Assembly (NCBI GenBank): GCA_949295125.1
Contig: CASFJV010000006.1
Span: forward strand, 1 to 43,777
DNA from: an uncultured Spirochaetales bacterium
Lineage (GTDB): Bacteria > Spirochaetota > Spirochaetia > Sphaerochaetales > Sphaerochaetaceae
Direction of reading: 5' to 3'
Length of the DNA stretch: 43,777 nt
The position numbers and the translations under genes are program-made. This document shows positions 1 to 7,067 of the stretch, piece by piece. The stretch's first letter is position 1, and each line of letters starts with the position of its first letter. The notes under the pieces are model-generated. The model ran no database searches. It saw nothing but the letters and a program-made list of their open reading frames with translations, and was not told the origin of the DNA.

Positions 1-546
1 GCCCTTGGGGAGGTCTATATTGCTGCACAGGTTGCATCCAGGCGCATTGCGGAGTTTATCTTCACCCCTGGCGTTGCCCTTGGCTCTGCAATTGCAACAT
101 ATACAAGCCAGAACTACGGATCTGGAAAGAAGGAGAGAATAAAGGGTGGTGTAATATCTGCGGTTTCACTTTACTTATTATGGTGGGTCCTTGCTATGTT
201 CTTTGTCTTTACCCTGTCCAGGCCGGCTATTGGGCTCATTACTGGTTCAGACAATGCAGCAGTCATAGATAACGCATCACTCTATCTCCATATAAGCATT
301 CCCCTGATTCCTCCCATGGCATTTCTTGTGATAATGAGGAATGCGCACCAGGGAATAGGAAGGCCTCTGCTTCCGCTTACTACAAGCGCTCTGGAACTTG
401 TTACGAAAACTGTCTTTGCCCTCTTTATCGTTCCTTCGTTCGGCTACAGGGCAGTATGCATTGCTGAGCCTGCTGCCTGGATAATCTGTTTTGCTGTGAT
501 GCTTGCAGGAACAATACATCTGAGGAAAGAACTTTTTGGAAACTGA
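1..546 (+). CDS. MATE family efflux transporter, C-terminal part
   Basis: The reading frame is open from the first base, so the start lies outside the window. About 181 residues remain. They form hydrophobic segments with the MATE-like stretch TYTSQNYGSGKKERI, which is the loop after a membrane helix in the second half of MATE transporters, followed by helices including PLIPPMAFLVIMRNAHQGIG. MATE proteins are inner-membrane antiporters that export drugs or metabolites using a Na+ or H+ gradient. The gene ends 19 bp before the stop of the convergent PIG-L gene, and I see no hairpin terminator in between. The substrate cannot be inferred. Confidence 0.85.
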   Translation, partial: ALGEVYIAAQVASRRIAEFIFTPGVALGSAIATYTSQNYGSGKKERIKGGVISAVSLYLLWWVLAMFFVFTLSRPAIGLITGSDNAAVIDNASLYLHISIPLIPPMAFLVIMRNAHQGIGRPLLPLTTSALELVTKTVFALFIVPSFGYRAVCIAEPAAWIICFAVMLAGTIHLRKELFGN

Positions 547-565
547 ATCTATTGTTCTTTCCCTT

Positions 566-1315
566 TTACAGCCCTTTTTCAGGAAGGCAGTGCATCTCTG
601 TCTCTGTAAGCATCCTGAATCCCTCTGCATGCGCTCTGAAACGCTTCAGGCCATACTCAAATGACCTTAACCTGAGGTATGTGAAGACTGATGCATCTGC
701 TCTAAACTGGGACTTATGCATTTTAAGTGCATCAAGCTGGGCATGAAAATCTTCCTTTGTTACTTTGCATACCGTATTGTTCCTTGCGCTCATATAGTAG
801 CATATAGCCTTTAAGGGAGCACTTGAGAGCCCGTAATTTCCCATAATCCCTTCATATGGGGCAAAACATGAAAGGCGTCTTGCATTATATGCGACATTCA
901 GGTGATCCTGATGGTTCTCATTTGATACAAACGGATCCGGGGAGAATATGATGTCAGGGCTGAAATCTGCTATTTCACATGCCATGGCTTTGAGCAGATC
1001 ATCCTGGTCATAGAATGCTCCATCAGAAAAATGGAGGAAATGGACATCATTCACGCCAAGCCTTCCTGCACCTAAAAGAGCTTCTTTTTCCCTTATCCTG
1101 ACAAGATCTTCAGGCTTTACCGTGCTGCTTCCATACCTTCCATCGGTGCATATCACAAACCTTATGTTCTTGCCAAGCCTGGAGAGCTTACTTACCGTGG
1201 CTCCGCACCCTATTTCTATGTCATCAGGATGAGGGCCGAAGAAGAGGACCCGGTCAAAGCTTTCTATCCTTGGCTTTCTCAGTGCGATTTTCAGTACTGC
1301 CTCAGTTATTCCCAT
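566..1315 (-). CDS. PIG-L family deacetylase
   Basis: The protein is a LmbE/PIG-L fold Zn-dependent N-deacetylase. The N-terminal metal motif PHPDD follows the first beta strand (FDRVLFFGPHPDDIEIG), and the second metal motif is seen as NENHQDHLN near residue 135. Family members remove acetyl groups from N-acetylglucosamine-type substrates. I chose the ATG at 1315 because AAGGGA lies just upstream; the frame is open further upstream to 1363. The start lies inside the end of the upstream GPH symporter gene (14-nt overlap), so the two are probably translationally coupled. An imported amino-sugar conjugate as shared substrate is an inference from this coupling. Confidence 0.85.
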   Translation of the reverse strand: MGITEAVLKIALRKPRIESFDRVLFFGPHPDDIEIGCGATVSKLSRLGKNIRFVICTDGRYGSSTVKPEDLVRIREKEALLGAGRLGVNDVHFLHFSDGAFYDQDDLLKAMACEIADFSPDIIFSPDPFVSNENHQDHLNVAYNARRLSCFAPYEGIMGNYGLSSAPLKAICYYMSARNNTVCKVTKEDFHAQLDALKMHKSQFRADASVFTYLRLRSFEYGLKRFRAHAEGFRMLTETEMHCLPEKGL

Positions 1316-2780
1316 GTTCCCTTGCCTCAAGTTCTGCACAGATTGCGTCATAGGTCTTCTCATCGAGCCTGTATTTCTTAAGGTACAGTGCTGATGAAAT
1401 TACGAGAAGGAGCAGGGGAAGGATGCACATTGTAATGAGCATGGAATTGGCTTCTCCTTTTGTTGCACTTTGAATCAGGGCTCCTATGCTGTTCAGCTTT
1501 TCACTCTCGCTGATCAGTCCCCTGGCCGCAAGATTCTCGTAATCAGAAATCCCGTTAGTGTACTTCAGCACTCCGAAAATTATGTATGTCCCTGTTGCGA
1601 TCAGGACAGTCAGTGCAGAAGCAAGCTTAGTGAAGAATGGCCTCAGGGATGCGATGATTGCCTCATCCCTTTCCCCTCTCATGTATTCATTGTATTCAAC
1701 AGTATTGAGTATTGATATCATGGCAATAAGGTAAAGCCCGTACTGCCCGAAATTGGAGAACATGTAGCCTATTGTGATAAGCGCAAACTTTGCCATGCCG
1801 GATGGCATAATGAGCCCAAAAAGAAGTGTGGCTGCATATCCTATGCCTGCAATAAGGCTCAGGCCTTTGACAAGCCTTATTCTTCCAAATTTCCTGCTCA
1901 GCGAAGGATAGAAGATCATCAGGAATGCAGTTGGAAGCATACCAAGTGTCGTATATAGAGAGAACAGGCCTCCTTCATATCCGAATTCAAAGTATATATA
2001 GGTCGATCCGAGGCCTGAGAGGGCAATTCCATTCCCAATCTGCTGCAGAAGCAGGAAGAGGGCACACCAGAGCAGCTGGTCGTTATAGCGGACTGTACTG
2101 AAGATCTTCCTGAAGCTCACTTTGGGTGCCTGCTTTTCCATATCTGACCTGTCTTCCCTGACTTTCAGGACTGTAATGAGAAGGAAGACTGGCGCTATAA
2201 TTCCGACAGCCAGTGCGATGCGGCCGAATGCAATCCTGCTTGAGCCTCCTATGGCAAAGGCACCTGCAGTAAGCATCGGAATCAGGATATTTGCAAGGGT
2301 CCCTCCGATTCCTGCAACTAGGGTAGTGCGGCTGGTGAATTTATTCCTAAGCTCCTGATCCCTGCTCAGCGCTGGTATCATGCCCCAGTAAGAGATGTCA
2401 TGCATTGTGTATGCGATGCTGTATGAGAAGTATATTATTCCAAAGAAGACGACAAACGGCCAGCCTTCCAGCCCTGTGTTGAACATCAGGTAGACTACCA
2501 GGCTTGTAAGCAGTATGCCGGAAATCAGGTATGGCTTGAATTTCCCCCATCTGGACCTTGTGCGCTCAATTATGTTTCCCATTACAGGATCATTCAGCGC
2601 ATCAAAGATCCTGGCTCCTATCATGATGGCTGTTATCGCAGTGAGCTGGCTTGCATCAAGGCTCTGCGTAAAAAGGATAAAGGTAAGTAGGAAATTCGTC
2701 ACAAGTGCATACACCATGTCCCGTCCGAATGTTCCAAGTGGAAAGTATATCAGGTTCTTCCTGTCATTATCCTTCTGCAT
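1302..2780 (-). CDS. GPH-family sugar:cation symporter (MFS)
   Basis: This 492-residue inner-membrane protein has about 12 hydrophobic helices and the hallmarks of the glycoside-pentoside-hexuronide:cation symporter family (MelB type). These are the motif RIFDALNDPVMGNIIERTRS near residue 57, the following RWGKFKPYL, and a large extra loop near the C-terminus. It imports a sugar or glycoside with Na+ or H+. The ATG at 2780 is preceded by AAGGAGG at a good distance. It is the first gene of a two-gene unit with the PIG-L deacetylase. The substrate is not evident from sequence. Confidence 0.9.
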   Translation of the reverse strand: MQKDNDRKNLIYFPLGTFGRDMVYALVTNFLLTFILFTQSLDASQLTAITAIMIGARIFDALNDPVMGNIIERTRSRWGKFKPYLISGILLTSLVVYLMFNTGLEGWPFVVFFGIIYFSYSIAYTMHDISYWGMIPALSRDQELRNKFTSRTTLVAGIGGTLANILIPMLTAGAFAIGGSSRIAFGRIALAVGIIAPVFLLITVLKVREDRSDMEKQAPKVSFRKIFSTVRYNDQLLWCALFLLLQQIGNGIALSGLGSTYIYFEFGYEGGLFSLYTTLGMLPTAFLMIFYPSLSRKFGRIRLVKGLSLIAGIGYAATLLFGLIMPSGMAKFALITIGYMFSNFGQYGLYLIAMISILNTVEYNEYMRGERDEAIIASLRPFFTKLASALTVLIATGTYIIFGVLKYTNGISDYENLAARGLISESEKLNSIGALIQSATKGEANSMLITMCILPLLLLVISSALYLKKYRLDEKTYDAICAELEAREHGNN

Positions 2781-2802
2781 TTCTGCCTCCTTATTATGGA
2801 AG

Positions 2803-2811
2803 ATTATAGCA
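2803..2811 (-). promoter_or_regulatory. Extended -10 promoter for the GPH symporter
   Basis: The minus strand reads TGCTATAAT, a perfect extended -10 element, 22 nt before the start codon of the symporter. The short leader contains the AAGGAGG ribosome binding site. No convincing -35 is present, as is usual for extended -10 promoters. Confidence 0.6.
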
Positions 2812-2862
2812 TAAGAGTGCAGAAGAATGTCTTTCTTGATTTGCAGTAGTTCCTTCTCAGGG

Positions 2863-3372
2863 CTAAACTATCCTGATCTGGCAGCTTGCCATTGCTTTGA
2901 GTGCTGCATCCTTCAGTTCCGGAGTCACCCCTGCAGTGCATGACTGATCTACAATGACTTTCATTTCCGGACAGAATGACTTGATAAGAATGGCATTGCT
3001 TATTACGCAGATGTCAGTGCATAGTCCTGCAAGCTCAACGGATTCAATCTCATTTTCCCTCTGCTTTATATACAGGGCAAGCTCAACACTGCCAAATGAG
3101 GATTTCTCAAATGCCATGTCCTTGAAGGCTTTAATGCTGTCATCAAGCTCCCAGCCTTCTGTGCCCTTGATGCAGTGCTTCACAGGAAGGTTCCTGCCTT
3201 CTTCTGTTTCAAGGTAGTTTGCATAGTGAGTGTCGAGCGTGAATATTACCATGCCATCAAAGTTTTCTATCTTCTTCCGTACAAGAGGAACAATCCTAAC
3301 CGCCTCATCCGTTCCAAGGCTTCCTGAAATGAAATCTTTCTGCATATCAACAACGATCAGGAGTTTTTCCAT
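2863..3372 (-). CDS. Isochorismatase-family cysteine hydrolase, nicotinamidase-like
   Basis: At 169 residues this is a typical single-domain cysteine hydrolase. The catalytic triad is recognisable as Asp9 (LLIVVDMQKDF), Lys90 (AFEKSSFG) and Cys122 (GLCTDICV). The DTHY segment at 47-50 and His66 fit the metal site of nicotinamidases, so hydrolysis of nicotinamide to nicotinate is the best guess. Other amidohydrolase functions are possible. The start ATG has GGAGG seven nt upstream and overlaps the end of the M20 peptidase gene by 16 nt. It is the last gene of the HD-M20-hydrolase operon. Confidence 0.85.
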   Translation of the reverse strand: MEKLLIVVDMQKDFISGSLGTDEAVRIVPLVRKKIENFDGMVIFTLDTHYANYLETEEGRNLPVKHCIKGTEGWELDDSIKAFKDMAFEKSSFGSVELALYIKQRENEIESVELAGLCTDICVISNAILIKSFCPEMKVIVDQSCTAGVTPELKDAALKAMASCQIRIV

Positions 3373-4481
3373 GTCTGAGCCTCCGTAACATCCAGTATGT
3401 AGTTTAGTCCGATATCAAGGCCATGTACATAGCTGTCAAGATATATGAACTCATTCCTTGTATGCATTCCCTCATACTTTACCAGGCCGAAGCAGATGGC
3501 AGGAATACCCATGGATAGGGGAATGTTGCAGTCTGTTGATGAGGATGTCCTGAATGCAGGGTAGGAGAATGCAGAAAGGGCTTTTTCTGCCTTCTGCTCA
3601 AGCCACTTTGTATCTGTCTCCACTCCGCAGGGCCTGATTCCAATGGGATCGGCTGTGATTTTCACATCATCATCATTCATGTAAAAGAGGATTTTCTCAA
3701 ATTCCTCCCTCATTTTTCTTAAATCAGAGTGATTTGCTGACCTGAACTCATATGTGCACTCTGCCTCCTGGGCTATTGTGTTTATGCCCGTTCCTCCAGC
3801 AATTGTTCCCACATTGTATGTCGTTCCTTCAGGAGGATCCTGCCGGTAGAATCTCTGGACAAGGGATGTAATGGCGTCTATCGCACTCCTTTTCCCAAAG
3901 TCAAAATAGGAGTGGCCTCCTTCTGTCTCTGCCTTTATCCTATAGCGCTCACTTCCAACTGCCGTGTTGACTATTCCTTTATCCAGTGACTGGTCAAATG
4001 ATGTGAACGTCCTGATCCTGTGGCCATAGTTCTTAAACAGCGTCCTTACCCCAAGAAGGTTTCCAGTCCCTTCCTCTGATGAGTTAAGCACGAAGAGAAT
4101 GCCTCTTCCTGTCTTCGGCTTTACAGAAAAGAAATAGTGCGCATACATCATGAGGGATACAAAATGTGCCGTATTGTCTCCTATGCCCGGAGAGCGCATG
4201 ATATTCCCTTCAACAGAAAGCGGAAGGGGAGTCAGGTCTGGAAAAACCACATCCGTATGGGCTGCAAACACATCAAGGCCATTTGCTCCATCATCGTTGT
4301 ATGGGATGATCACATTTTTTGCCTCATCTGTGTAGGCGCTTCCTATCCCGTCTTTCCTGAGGCAGTTCATGATGAACTCAACTCTCTTATCTTCCTTTCC
4401 TGACGGAGAAGGAATTACGGCAGCCTTTTTCAGCAGGTCCAGTGCTTTTCCATAGTATTGTTTTGAAAATGAATTATTCAT
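3357..4481 (-). CDS. M20 family metallopeptidase
   Basis: This cytosolic zinc exopeptidase resembles the PepT/PepD-type M20 peptidases. Visible metal and catalytic residues are His75 and Asp77 in AAHTDVVFPD, Asp102 in GIGDNTA, Glu136-Glu137 in SSEEGTG and the C-terminal His in MHTRNEF. The central dimerisation domain follows SYFDFGKRSA. I placed the start at 4481 because GGAGG lies directly upstream; the frame is open to 4511 without a ribosome site. It overlaps the HD gene by 8 nt and the nicotinamidase-like gene by 16 nt, so the three are co-translated. A role in peptide or acyl-amino-acid turnover is expected. Confidence 0.88.
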   Translation of the reverse strand: MNNSFSKQYYGKALDLLKKAAVIPSPSGKEDKRVEFIMNCLRKDGIGSAYTDEAKNVIIPYNDDGANGLDVFAAHTDVVFPDLTPLPLSVEGNIMRSPGIGDNTAHFVSLMMYAHYFFSVKPKTGRGILFVLNSSEEGTGNLLGVRTLFKNYGHRIRTFTSFDQSLDKGIVNTAVGSERYRIKAETEGGHSYFDFGKRSAIDAITSLVQRFYRQDPPEGTTYNVGTIAGGTGINTIAQEAECTYEFRSANHSDLRKMREEFEKILFYMNDDDVKITADPIGIRPCGVETDTKWLEQKAEKALSAFSYPAFRTSSSTDCNIPLSMGIPAICFGLVKYEGMHTRNEFIYLDSYVHGLDIGLNYILDVTEAQTWKNS

Positions 4482-4974
4482 CCCTTCCTCCAAGGCAGAA
4501 TATGCTGTCAAGCACTCTTATTCCTCCTTCAGTCCTGAAGACTGAATTCCTCATGCTTATAATTCTTTCCTTGCTGTAATCTGCTTCTTCTGCATTTGCA
4601 ATTGCGTCAGCCTCTATTATGATCTGGAAATCAATTCCATCAGCTCTCTCAGGCGAATGATGGTGCGAGACGATATAGCAGATCCTCTCCAGTACAGAGT
4701 CCAGAAGATCATATGGCTTTAGGAATTCCCGCACCAGTGCATCACTTTCCTTTTCCTGCAGTTTTCCTTCAGCCTTTCCATACTTTTTCCTGCAGAGCGG
4801 GCACGAAATATCATGAACGATTGATGAAAGTGCTACTGTCAGGCAGGTTCCTGCATCAAGCTTTTCAATCCTTGCAATGAGATCTGCATAGTAATTCACC
4901 CTTATGAAATGATCTATATCGTGCAGATTTCCCCCATAGAAGGCCATCATCCTTATTTTTGCATCATTAACCAT
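4474..4974 (-). CDS. HD-domain phosphohydrolase-like protein
   Basis: The 166-residue protein has the HD metal-binding pattern. An early His lies in NLHDIDHFIRV, the HD doublet in SSIVHDISCP, a His pair in IVSHHHSPE and a distal Asp in IIEADAIANAEEAD. Small stand-alone HD proteins usually hydrolyse nucleotides or phosphate esters; the substrate is unknown. It is the first gene of the three-gene operon. There is no Shine-Dalgarno sequence, but a TATTAT hexamer ends 6 nt before the ATG, so the message is probably leaderless. Confidence 0.8.
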   Translation of the reverse strand: MVNDAKIRMMAFYGGNLHDIDHFIRVNYYADLIARIEKLDAGTCLTVALSSIVHDISCPLCRKKYGKAEGKLQEKESDALVREFLKPYDLLDSVLERICYIVSHHHSPERADGIDFQIIIEADAIANAEEADYSKERIISMRNSVFRTEGGIRVLDSIFCLGGRDE

Positions 4975-4980
4975 GCCTAA

Positions 4981-4986
4981 ATAATA
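4981..4986 (-). promoter_or_regulatory. -10 element implying a leaderless HD-gene mRNA
   Basis: The minus strand reads TGATATTAT, an extended -10 with TATTAT, ending 6 nt before the ATG at 4974. A start of transcription 6-7 nt downstream would coincide with the first base of the start codon. The element directly abuts the T-tract of the cstA terminator. Confidence 0.5.
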
Positions 4987-4990
4987 TCAT

Positions 4991-5019
4991 AAAAAAAGCA
5001 GCCACAGGAACGTGACTGC
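4991..5019 (-). terminator. Rho-independent terminator of cstA
   Basis: An 8-bp stem (GCAGTCAC with GTGGCTGC, one G-U pair) closes a 6-nt loop and is followed by seven T residues on the minus strand. It lies 20 nt after the cstA stop codon. Confidence 0.85.
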
Positions 5020-5038
5020 CTTGCCTTGCTGAAAAACC

Positions 5039-6727
5039 TTAAGCCCTTGCTTTTCCCTCTTCCTCTTTTCCAAAGAGTTTCCTGCAGCATGCAATAACTA
5101 CTATTATTGCAAGTGCAACAAGGATAAGAGCCAGGATGATCTGCATTGTCTGTCCGAATGTTGAAACAGCTGTCTGGCCAAAATTCATGATATTGTTGAA
5201 TATCAGCTGGAGAAGTGCGAACACTGTAACCGCAAGCATGAAGAACATAGGGAAGAGCATCATCTTGTTGCTTTTCCTTGCCCTCTTCAGATATACGGCA
5301 ACAGCTGCCAGTGCAAGTACGGAAAGAAGCTGGTTAGCAGATCCGAAAAGTGCCCATATCTCCTGGTAGCCAACCTTTGCAAGTGCAAAAGAAGGTACAA
5401 GTACGATGATCGTTGCGACCCATCTGTTTGTAAGGATCTTCTTCCATTGAGGAAGGTTTGCATCCTCATCCTCCTTATCAAGGAAGAGTTCCTGGAAGCT
5501 GAGGCGTCCAACGCGTGCTACAGAATCAAGGGATGTAAGGGCGAATGCAGATACAGCCAGTGAAATGAGTGTGAATGAAACATCGGAAGGAATGCCAAGC
5601 TTTGAGAGGAATCCAGAAACTGCGTTTGCAAAGATTACCTGAGGCGTTCCCTGAGGCACTTCTCCGTTTACAGCGACAGAACCGACCGCGATAAGTGCAA
5701 TTACTCCCAGAAGGGATTCAACAAGCATGGCACCATAGCTGATTGGAAGCATATCGCTTTCTTTCTCTACCTGCTTTGAAGCTGTCTCTGAAGATACGAG
5801 TGAATGGAAGCCTGAAACAGCACCGCATGCAACTGTGACAAAAAGGATAGGGAAGAGTGTTCCTGCCTGTGTTGTGAAGCCTGTGAAGGCTGGAAGCTGC
5901 ATAGGAGGATTATCTACAAAGATTCCGATAACTGCTGCTGCAATCATGAAGATGAGAAGGTAGCTGTTGAGGTAATCCCTTGGCTGCAGGAGAGCCCAGA
6001 CCGGTGTGACAGATGCAATCAGGATATAGATGAATACCAGGATCATCCATGTGTTCACGCTTAGCTTCAGGATAGGGAAAAGGCATCCGACAGCTACACA
6101 GATGACTAGCAGCACAATGGAGATTGCTGTATTTGAAGCTGTGTTGAGCTTCACATATTTATTGAGGAAACCAAATCCGACAGCAGCCATAATGAAGAGC
6201 ATTGATGTCAGGGCAACCTGTGTGTTTGCATAGTTGACCTGGTCTGTGAAATCCGGAGAAATTCCAAAGCTCTTTGCTACGATATCTGAGAAAGCTGCAA
6301 CTACGAGGATTGAGAAGAAGTATACAAAAAGCAAAAACAGCCTTTTGCCTGTCTTTCCAACATAGTTCTCAATGATAATTCCGATGCTCCTGCCCTTATT
6401 GCGCACGGATGCGTACATACTGGAAAAATCCTGTACAGCTCCGATGAAGATGCCTCCAAGAAGGCACCAGAGTAGGACTGGAAGCCATCCAAAGTATGCA
6501 GCCTGGATAGGGCCGTTTATCGGGCCTGCACCTGCAATGGATGCAAACTGGTGTCCGAATACAACCTGTTTTTTTGTCGGTACATAGTCAATTCCGTCAT
6601 TGATCTCTACAGCTGGAGTCTTTTTATTGTTGTCTACGCCCCATTTCCTTGCAAGATAGCGGCCATAGAAAACATATCCAGCAACAAGGGCAATGATGGC
6701 AATAATCATTATTGTTATACCATTCAT
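5039..6727 (-). CDS. cstA: CstA-type carbon starvation transporter
   Basis: This 562-residue inner-membrane protein has about 16 hydrophobic segments and the CstA signature GHQFASIAGAGPINGPIQAA at residues 59-78. CstA and its paralogue BtsT import pyruvate, and CstA has also been linked to peptide uptake; it is typically induced when carbon is limiting. The length is shorter than the roughly 700-residue E. coli CstA and fits the shorter bacterial form. The ATG at 6727 is preceded by AGGAG at 13 nt, longer than usual. It is monocistronic, with its own terminator and a 340-bp upstream region. Confidence 0.9.
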   Translation of the reverse strand: MNGITIMIIAIIALVAGYVFYGRYLARKWGVDNNKKTPAVEINDGIDYVPTKKQVVFGHQFASIAGAGPINGPIQAAYFGWLPVLLWCLLGGIFIGAVQDFSSMYASVRNKGRSIGIIIENYVGKTGKRLFLLFVYFFSILVVAAFSDIVAKSFGISPDFTDQVNYANTQVALTSMLFIMAAVGFGFLNKYVKLNTASNTAISIVLLVICVAVGCLFPILKLSVNTWMILVFIYILIASVTPVWALLQPRDYLNSYLLIFMIAAAVIGIFVDNPPMQLPAFTGFTTQAGTLFPILFVTVACGAVSGFHSLVSSETASKQVEKESDMLPISYGAMLVESLLGVIALIAVGSVAVNGEVPQGTPQVIFANAVSGFLSKLGIPSDVSFTLISLAVSAFALTSLDSVARVGRLSFQELFLDKEDEDANLPQWKKILTNRWVATIIVLVPSFALAKVGYQEIWALFGSANQLLSVLALAAVAVYLKRARKSNKMMLFPMFFMLAVTVFALLQLIFNNIMNFGQTAVSTFGQTMQIILALILVALAIIVVIACCRKLFGKEEEGKARA

Positions 6728-7067
6728 TTTTTTTCTTTTGCTCCTAAATAAGTTTCTTGTCTGAGCATGAGTTTATTTCTTTCAGCGAATCTGTTTCAAT
6801 ATCGTTAATGGGGCTGAAATGCCAGTTTTTACTGGAAATAGACAAATTAATTTATTGAAAAAATAAAAACAGACAAGTTTTTTCCTATCGGGAGAAATTT
6901 CGGTTTCCAGAATAGCTCAATCTACATCCAATATACAGGAATGCTTTGCTTTTCCAACTCATTTCCTTCTTAGTATTAAGGGAAAGAATAAAAAGTTTTT
7001 TCATTCTTCCCCAGAATAAGACTTGTTAGTTTGTTACTTTTGAGAGGGCTCCGGCCCTCTCTCCTGT
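6728..7067 (-). promoter_or_regulatory. Upstream region of cstA and 3' end of the UvrA-like gene
   Basis: This 340-bp non-coding stretch is AT-rich. It contains a small hairpin at 6822-6835 (CCAGT/ACTGG), several TTGTCT or GACAAG motifs on either strand around 6765, 6842 and 6873, and a perfect 8-bp GC-rich hairpin at 7042-7061 just after the UvrA-like stop. That hairpin is followed by A residues, not T, on the minus strand. The TTGTCT repeats might be regulator sites for cstA, but I cannot assign a regulator. Confidence 0.3.

Noticed and set aside
7042-7061. Perfect 8-bp GC-rich hairpin after the UvrA-like gene as a rho-independent terminator
   Set aside because: On the minus strand the stem is followed by AAAAGTAAC, not a T-tract. 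It may still stabilise the 3' end, but I do not call it a terminator.
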